This document shows positions 32,688-36,972 of a DNA stretch of 36,972 nt, one piece after another. The stretch's first letter is position 1. Every line of letters begins with the position of its first letter. Location: assembly GCF_016862195.1 (NCBI RefSeq), contig NZ_BOMM01000053.1:1-36972 (forward strand), in the 5' to 3' direction. The translations under genes and the position numbers were made by a program. Source of the DNA: Paractinoplanes ferrugineus. Lineage in GTDB: Bacteria > Actinomycetota > Actinomycetes > Mycobacteriales > Micromonosporaceae. The notes below the pieces were generated by a model. That model was not told where the DNA came from. It searched no databases and worked only from the letters and a program-made list of their open reading frames with translations.

Positions 32688-33608
32688 TCAGTCCTGGAGG
32701 ACGTCCAGCGCGTACCTCAAGTCGTCAGGGTAGTCGCTGACGAACCGGACCTCATCGTGCGTTCGGGGGTGGAGGAACCCCAATTCTCGGGCGTGCAGCC
32801 ACTGCCGGTTCAGCTTGAGGCGGGCCGAGAGGGTCGGGTCGGCGCCGTAGGTGAGGTCGCCGACGCACGGGTGCCGCATCGCCGAGAAGTGCACCCGGAT
32901 CTGGTGGGTGCGGCCGGTTTCCAGCTTCACGTCGATCAGGCTGGCCGACCGGAACGCCTCGAGCGTGTCGTAGTGGGTGACGCTCGGCTTGCCCGAGTTC
33001 ATCACCGCGTACTTGTAGTCGGCGGTCGGATGCCGGTCGATCGGCGCGTCGATGGTGCCGCGCAGCGGGTCGAGGTGGCCCTGCACGATGGCGTGATAGC
33101 GCTTGTCGACCTCGCGTTCCTTGAACGCCCGCTTCAGCACGCTGTAGGCGATCTCGCTCTTGGCGACCACCATCAGCCCGGTGGTGCCGACGTCGAGGCG
33201 GTGCACGACGCCCTGCCGCTCGGCGGCGCCGCTGGTGGCGACGTTCTGCCCCATCGCCGCGAGACCGCCGACGACGGTCGGGCCGGTCCAGCCCGGACTC
33301 GGGTGGGCGGCCACGCCGACCGGCTTGTCGACCACCACGATGTCGTCGTCGCTGTAGACGATCGCGAGGCCGGTCACCGGCTCGGCCACCACGCTCGGCG
33401 GCGCGACCGGCGCGGGCAGCGTCACCTCGAGCCACGAGCCGGCGCTGACCTTGTCGGACTTCGGCCGCGGGAACCCGTCGACAAGCGCGTCACCGGCCTC
33501 CACCAGGGTCGCGGCGGCCGTCCGGGAGAGCCCGAACAACCGGGAGACGGCCTGGTCGAGCCGCATGCCGTCCAACCCGTCGGGCACCGGCAGGGAGCGC
33601 TGGGTCAC
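32688..33608 (-). CDS. rluD: Ribosomal large subunit pseudouridine synthase, RluD type
   Basis: The 306-residue enzyme has an N-terminal S4 RNA-binding domain (about 15-75) and an RluA-family catalytic domain. The catalytic Asp139 is in HRLDVGTTGLMVVAKS (136-151). Further motifs are VVVDKPVGVAAHP (91-103) and GRTHQIRVHF. RluD makes pseudouridines in helix 69 of 23S rRNA; assignment to RluD rather than RluC/A rests on the S4 domain and length. The GTG start overlaps the lspA stop (GTGA). Confidence 0.92.
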   Translation of the reverse strand: MTQRSLPVPDGLDGMRLDQAVSRLFGLSRTAAATLVEAGDALVDGFPRPKSDKVSAGSWLEVTLPAPVAPPSVVAEPVTGLAIVYSDDDIVVVDKPVGVAAHPSPGWTGPTVVGGLAAMGQNVATSGAAERQGVVHRLDVGTTGLMVVAKSEIAYSVLKRAFKEREVDKRYHAIVQGHLDPLRGTIDAPIDRHPTADYKYAVMNSGKPSVTHYDTLEAFRSASLIDVKLETGRTHQIRVHFSAMRHPCVGDLTYGADPTLSARLKLNRQWLHARELGFLHPRTHDEVRFVSDYPDDLRYALDVLQD

Positions 33609-34189
33609 GCGGTCTCAGCTTTCTTGTGTACGACACGACGGCCGTCCCGCTGCCGTCCGGTCAGTTCCAGCAGCACCGCGAGGCAGACACCCACCGTGAG
33701 GCAACTGTCGGCGATGTTGAAGACGGCGAACTTCTCCGCGTACGGCGCGAAGAGGCTGATCATGTCGACCACGTGCCCGCGGAACGGGCCGGGCGCACGG
33801 AACAGCCGGTCGCCGAGGTTGCCGACGGCCCCGCCGAGCACCAGGCCGAGCGAGATCGCCCACGGCAGCGAGCGCAGCCGGGTCGTCATGTAACCGATCC
33901 AGCCGATGACCACCAGGGTGATCACCGGGAAGACCCAGGTGTGGTTCTCGCCCATGCTGAACGCCGCGCCGCCGTTGCGCAGCAGCGACAGGTAGACCAG
34001 ACCACCCAGGATGCGCACCGGCTCGCCCTCGGTGAGGTGCTCGGTGCACAGCCACTTCACCCACTGATCGAGCGCCACCGCGAGCACCGCGGTGACGCCC
34101 AGCACCGCGACGGCCCGGCCGCTGAAGCCGGTCCGCGGACCCGGCTCCGGCGGCGCCGCGGTCGTCGAGGTTGCCTCTTCGGCGTTCAG
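33605..34189 (-). CDS. lspA: Lipoprotein signal peptidase LspA, probable CTG start
   Basis: The 194-residue, four-span aspartic protease cuts signal peptides from diacylated prolipoproteins in the membrane. The catalytic aspartates are Asp127 in GNLGDR and Asp161 in FNIADSCLTVG; LRNGGAAFSMG is also conserved. No ATG, GTG or TTG sits where the family N-terminus needs it. A CTG at 34189 has GGAGG 7 nt upstream and overlaps the dksA stop (CTGA), which fits coupled translation. The next GTG (34105) would cut into the first membrane helix. The alternative is a start far upstream inside dksA, which I think less likely. rluD follows with a GTGA overlap. Confidence 0.85.
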   Translation of the reverse strand: MNAEEATSTTAAPPEPGPRTGFSGRAVAVLGVTAVLAVALDQWVKWLCTEHLTEGEPVRILGGLVYLSLLRNGGAAFSMGENHTWVFPVITLVVIGWIGYMTTRLRSLPWAISLGLVLGGAVGNLGDRLFRAPGPFRGHVVDMISLFAPYAEKFAVFNIADSCLTVGVCLAVLLELTGRQRDGRRVVHKKAETA

Positions 34190-34602
34190 CGTCTCTCCTC
34201 CAACTGCTTGCAGGACACACAGAGAGTCGCGGACGGGAACGCCGCCAGTCGCTCGACCGGGATCGCGTTGCCGCACCGCTCGCACCAACCGTAGTTGCCC
34301 TCGCCGAGCCGGTCGATGGCGCGCTCCACCTGATTGATCCGCTCGAGCAGATTGTTCACCAGAGTGACCTCCTGCTCGCGCTCGAGCGTCTTGGTGCCGG
34401 TGTCGGCCTGGTCGTCGCCGGCCGAGTCCTGCAGCCGGTCGCGCTGCAGCTCGGTCAGCTCACTGACCGAGGTGTCGTACTCCTGCTGCAGCTCGTCCAG
34501 GCGCCCGGTCAGCGCGACCCGGATCGTCTCCGTCTCGGCCGCGCTGCGGTCCTGCTTCCCGGCGGCCTTGGCGGTGGTCGCGGTATCGGTTGCCTTGGCC
34601 AT
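34186..34602 (-). CDS. DksA/TraR-family zinc-finger protein
   Basis: The 138-residue protein has an Ala/Thr/Lys-rich start, a long coiled coil (about 25-100) and a C4 zinc finger with Cys107, Cys110, Cys128 and Cys131 (CERC, 17 residues, CVSC). It belongs to the DksA/TraR group, whose members bind RNA polymerase through the secondary channel; actinobacterial versions are less studied and the role here is inference. The ATG at 34602 has GGGAG 5 nt upstream. A frame open to 34968 is rejected because its extension is low-complexity. It is first in a coupled chain dksA-lspA-rluD. Confidence 0.9.
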   Translation of the reverse strand: MAKATDTATTAKAAGKQDRSAAETETIRVALTGRLDELQQEYDTSVSELTELQRDRLQDSAGDDQADTGTKTLEREQEVTLVNNLLERINQVERAIDRLGEGNYGWCERCGNAIPVERLAAFPSATLCVSCKQLEERR

Positions 34603-34931
34603 CGTCGCTCCCTCGGCCGCACCCCCGGCGCGGCGATCAGCGGTTCTCGAGACCAGGCCGGCGTCGGCCGCCCTGCCGGGCCGCGCCTGCCTGTCTCGCT
34701 GTCGGTGCCGGACGTGTTCCCCTTGCTCGTCCGGCCGCTCGCCCCGGCACCCGGGACGGCGTCGCACTTCCCCGGGGCGACTCGCCGTCGGGGCCTGGCC
34801 CACCTGCGCCGACAGCCCCACCGGCACCCCTGGCCCCACCTGTGGGAAGAGGCCCCAACTGCACAAACGGCGCGGCTGAACCAGCAGCCGCGCACCCCGG
34901 AGGGACTGAAGGATACCCGACCGTTCCCGAT
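34603..34931. other. Leader region upstream of the dksA-type gene
   Basis: These 329 nt contain no convincing gene. On the minus strand there is a TATCCT element near 34912, which could start a long leader, and an 8-bp hairpin at 34707-34735. Several GGGG-rich segments could also pair. Confidence 0.4.
34707..34735 (-). promoter_or_regulatory. 8-bp hairpin in the dksA leader
   Basis: GCCGGACG and CGTCCGGC pair perfectly; on the minus strand the 13-nt loop reads AGCAAGGGGAACA. It lies about 105 nt upstream of the dksA-type start. It could be a terminator or attenuator within a long leader, or an operator. Confidence 0.35.
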
Positions 34932-36497
34932 TCAGTGCGGCTGCTCCCGCCCCTGCTCGTCGAACCACCGCGCCAGCCGCCCGCGCCGGCTCACCGCGCG
35001 CAACCGCCGCTCGGCCGGGTCCCGCGCATCGGCGGTGGCCACGATCAGCATCGAGTCCCCGGTCCGCAGCCGGGTGTCCGGACCGGGCACGAACCCGGCG
35101 CCGTCACGCACCACCAGCGTCACCGAGGCGCCCACCGGCAGCCGCAGCTCGTCGATGTGGACGCCGGACAGCCGCGAGCCCGGCGCCACGTCCAGCTGGA
35201 GCAGGTCGGCGTGCATCCGCTCCAGCGGCGCGGTCTCCACGTGGATCTCGGTGGGCTCGGCCGGCGCGGTGATCCCGAGCAGGCGCGCGGCCGGGGCGAG
35301 CGTGCTGGCCTGCAGCAGCGTGAAGACGAAGACGAGCACGAACACCGCGTCGAACAGCCCGCCCGCGCCCGGGGTGCCGGCCGACAGCGGGATCGTGGCC
35401 AGCACGATCGGCACCGCCCCGCGCAGTCCCGCCCACGACAGGAACGCCGTCCCCCGCCACCCGACCCGCAGCACGTCCGCCGGCGTCCGCCGCGGCCGGC
35501 TGCCGCGGGGGCGCAGACCGCGGACCGGGCGGGCCAGGACGGCGGCGACGATCACCGACAGCGGGCGGGCCAGCAGCACCAGGGCGATCCCGACGACCAG
35601 GGCCGGGACCACCGCCCGGAGCAGGTTGTCGGGCGAGACGAGCAGGCCGAGCAGCACGAACAGGCCGATCTGGGCCACCCAGGCGAGGCCGTCGGCGAAA
35701 CCGAGCACGGCCCGGCGGTGCGGCAGGCGGCCGTTGCCGAGCACCACGCCGGCCACGTAGACGGCGATGAATCCGGAGGCGTGGGCGACCGCACCGGCGG
35801 CGTAGGCGAGAACGGTCAGACCGACGGCGGCGATCGGGTAGAGACCGGCCGACGGCAGGGCGGCGCGGCGCAGCGTCCACTTGCCGACGGCACCCACCGC
35901 GTACCCGATGGCGGCGCCCGCGGCCAGTTCGTAGGCGACCGTCAGAACCTCGTACCACCAGGGGTGGGTGGCCTCCCCGGTGGCGCTCAGCAGGATGACC
36001 AGCAGGACCACCGGGGCGTCGTTGAGGCCGGACTCGGCCTCCAGCGTGGTGACGAGCCGCGGCGGGAGCCGCAGGCGCCGCAGCGTGGCGAAGACCGCGG
36101 CGGCGTCGGTCGAGGAGAGGACGGCGCCGTAAAGCAGCGCCAATCGCCAATTCAGACCGAGTACGAGGTGGGCGGCGACGCCCACGACGGCCACGCTCAC
36201 CAGGACGCCGATCGTCGCGAGCGACACCGACAGGCCGAGGACCGGGCGCAGCGCGCTCCAGCGGGCGGTCAGCCCACCCTCCGCGATGATCATGATGAGG
36301 GCGCAGAAGCCGAGCGTACGGGTCAGCTCGGCGTCGTCGAAGCGGATGCCGAGGCCGGCCTCCCCGATGATCATGCCGATGCCGAGGTAGACGAGGAGGC
36401 TGGGCAGGCCGAGCCGGGTCGAGACCCGCACCGCGAACACCGCCACCAGCAGCACCCCGGCCCCGACGAGCAGGGCCAGGTCGAGGTGACCGGTCAC
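34932..36497 (-). CDS. CPA1-family cation/proton antiporter, NhaP2-type with TrkA-C domain
   Basis: The 521-residue protein has about twelve membrane spans with the CPA1 signatures SSTDAAAVF (128-136) and ESGLNDAP (155-162), where the Asn-Asp pair is typical of electroneutral antiporters. A cytoplasmic C-terminal region (about 415-500) with PGSRLSGVHIDELRLP and DTRLRTGDSMLIVA matches the TrkA-C/RCK-C ligand-binding domain seen in NhaP2 (CvrA). It probably exchanges K+ or Na+ for H+; ion preference is not clear from sequence. Its GTG start overlaps the stop of the DUF167 gene (GTGA), so the two are translationally coupled. Confidence 0.92.
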   Translation of the reverse strand: MTGHLDLALLVGAGVLLVAVFAVRVSTRLGLPSLLVYLGIGMIIGEAGLGIRFDDAELTRTLGFCALIMIIAEGGLTARWSALRPVLGLSVSLATIGVLVSVAVVGVAAHLVLGLNWRLALLYGAVLSSTDAAAVFATLRRLRLPPRLVTTLEAESGLNDAPVVLLVILLSATGEATHPWWYEVLTVAYELAAGAAIGYAVGAVGKWTLRRAALPSAGLYPIAAVGLTVLAYAAGAVAHASGFIAVYVAGVVLGNGRLPHRRAVLGFADGLAWVAQIGLFVLLGLLVSPDNLLRAVVPALVVGIALVLLARPLSVIVAAVLARPVRGLRPRGSRPRRTPADVLRVGWRGTAFLSWAGLRGAVPIVLATIPLSAGTPGAGGLFDAVFVLVFVFTLLQASTLAPAARLLGITAPAEPTEIHVETAPLERMHADLLQLDVAPGSRLSGVHIDELRLPVGASVTLVVRDGAGFVPGPDTRLRTGDSMLIVATADARDPAERRLRAVSRRGRLARWFDEQGREQPH

Positions 36498-36817
36498 GCC
36501 GGTCCGTTGCCGTCACGTAGAGTGATCATCCGGGTGCGCACCTCGTCGCCGTCGGTGATCACTGTGAAGACCTTGTCGCGGCTGGTCGCGCCGAGTTTGA
36601 GGGTCACTGCCGCCGGGCGTACGCCGAGGGCCCCGGCCAGGGCGCGCCGGACCGCCTCGGTGGCCTTGCCGTCGACCGCCGGTGCCCCCACCGCGATGAC
36701 CAGCGCCGCTCCGTGCGGCCCGTCGTAACGCCCGCCGACCCGGTCGCGCCCCGCGCCCGGCCGCACCCGGACAGCCACGTAAAGACCTGCGCTTTCGGGA
36801 GTTCGGCGAGCGACCAT
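36494..36817 (-). CDS. DUF167 (YggU-type) family protein
   Basis: The 107-residue protein has the DUF167 pattern VRVRPGAGRDRVGG (17-30), then APAVDGKATEAVRRALAGALGV (45-66), and LKLGATSRDKVFTV (73-86). The family is widespread and of unknown function. The ATG at 36817 is taken, with GGGG close upstream. It is coupled to the antiporter gene by a 4-nt overlap. The antisense and other-frame readings through this gene are shadows. Confidence 0.88.
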   Translation of the reverse strand: MVARRTPESAGLYVAVRVRPGAGRDRVGGRYDGPHGAALVIAVGAPAVDGKATEAVRRALAGALGVRPAAVTLKLGATSRDKVFTVITDGDEVRTRMITLRDGNGPA

Positions 36818-36884
36818 GCCCCATTGTGCGGGTCGGCGCCCGACCGCCGGCCGCCGGTGCCCGCTCCGACCCGCGCGCCGACCC

Positions 36885-36972
36885 GGTCAAGGCCGGGCCG
36901 GTCAAGGCCGGGCCGGTCAAGGCCGGGCCGGTCAAGGCCGGGCCGGTCAAGGCCGGGCCGGTCAAGGCCGGG
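36885..36972. repeat. 15-bp tandem repeat at the right edge
   Basis: GGTCAAGGCCGGGCC is repeated five full times with no mismatch and a sixth partial copy is cut by the window end. Because the unit is 15 bp it stays in frame: Val-Lys-Ala-Gly-Pro on the plus strand, Thr-Gly-Pro-Ala-Leu or Asp-Arg-Pro-Gly-Leu on the minus strand. It may be the end or beginning of a gene outside the window; the sequence here cannot decide. Confidence 0.9.

Noticed and set aside
36513..36965. Minus-strand frame with Thr-Gly-Pro-Ala-Leu repeats running into the DUF167 gene
   Set aside because: Downstream of the repeat it is an alternate-frame shadow of the DUF167 gene; only the repeat itself is reported.

Overview
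The window is chromosomal DNA of a very GC-rich actinomycete, most likely a member of the Micromonosporaceae close to Actinoplanes. The reasons are the base composition, the many GTG starts, a his cluster that uses the dual-substrate isomerase PriA, a DnaE1-type polymerase with an intact PHP domain, a CBM2-bearing secreted hydrolase and several Pro/Gln-rich proteins. The genus is inference. I find no tRNA, rRNA, CRISPR array, insertion sequence, integrase or phage gene.

Left part (1-14.6 kb), accessory and housekeeping genes. An intrinsic terminator (41-76) is followed by a DUF2470 protein and a divergent stand-alone ribosomal protein S4 gene, with an IdeR/DtxR-like iron box between them. A long-chain acyl-CoA ligase follows. 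Next come an MFS exporter divergent from a MocR/PdxR regulator, a YjeH-like amino acid exporter whose 3' end overlaps that regulator, and a TIGR03085-type metal-binding enzyme. A two-gene ABC exporter encodes an asymmetric heterodimer. A second MocR regulator is divergent from a YczE-type membrane protein, with a direct-repeat operator candidate between them.

Middle part (14.6-24.1 kb), histidine biosynthesis on the minus strand. The genes run hisD-hisC-hisB-(52-aa membrane ORF)-hisH-(105-aa membrane protein)-priA-PaaX-type regulator, with overlaps or very short gaps, so they look like one transcript. hisF is about 3.3 kb further on, separated by a secreted alpha/beta hydrolase with a cellulose-binding domain and by a LysR regulator. 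hisG, hisI/E and hisN are not in the window.

Right part (24.1-36.9 kb), mostly housekeeping genes on the minus strand. A LON-domain protein is divergent from hisD. After it come a repeat-rich gap, a membrane protein with a Gly-Pro-Gln repeat tail, dnaE, a Pro-rich MinD/ParA-like ATPase and a one-span exported protein. An rluD-lspA-dksA/TraR block follows, then a CPA1 antiporter coupled to a DUF167 protein. The window ends inside a 15-bp tandem repeat.

I do not see a convincing new defence or biosynthetic system. The points most worth following are the small coupled membrane ORFs and the PaaX-type regulator in the his operon, a recurring leaderless-promoter layout, a likely CTG start for lspA, the iron box beside a ribosomal-protein gene, the shared ATTGG-type sites near the MocR genes, and several in-frame or intergenic tandem repeats.
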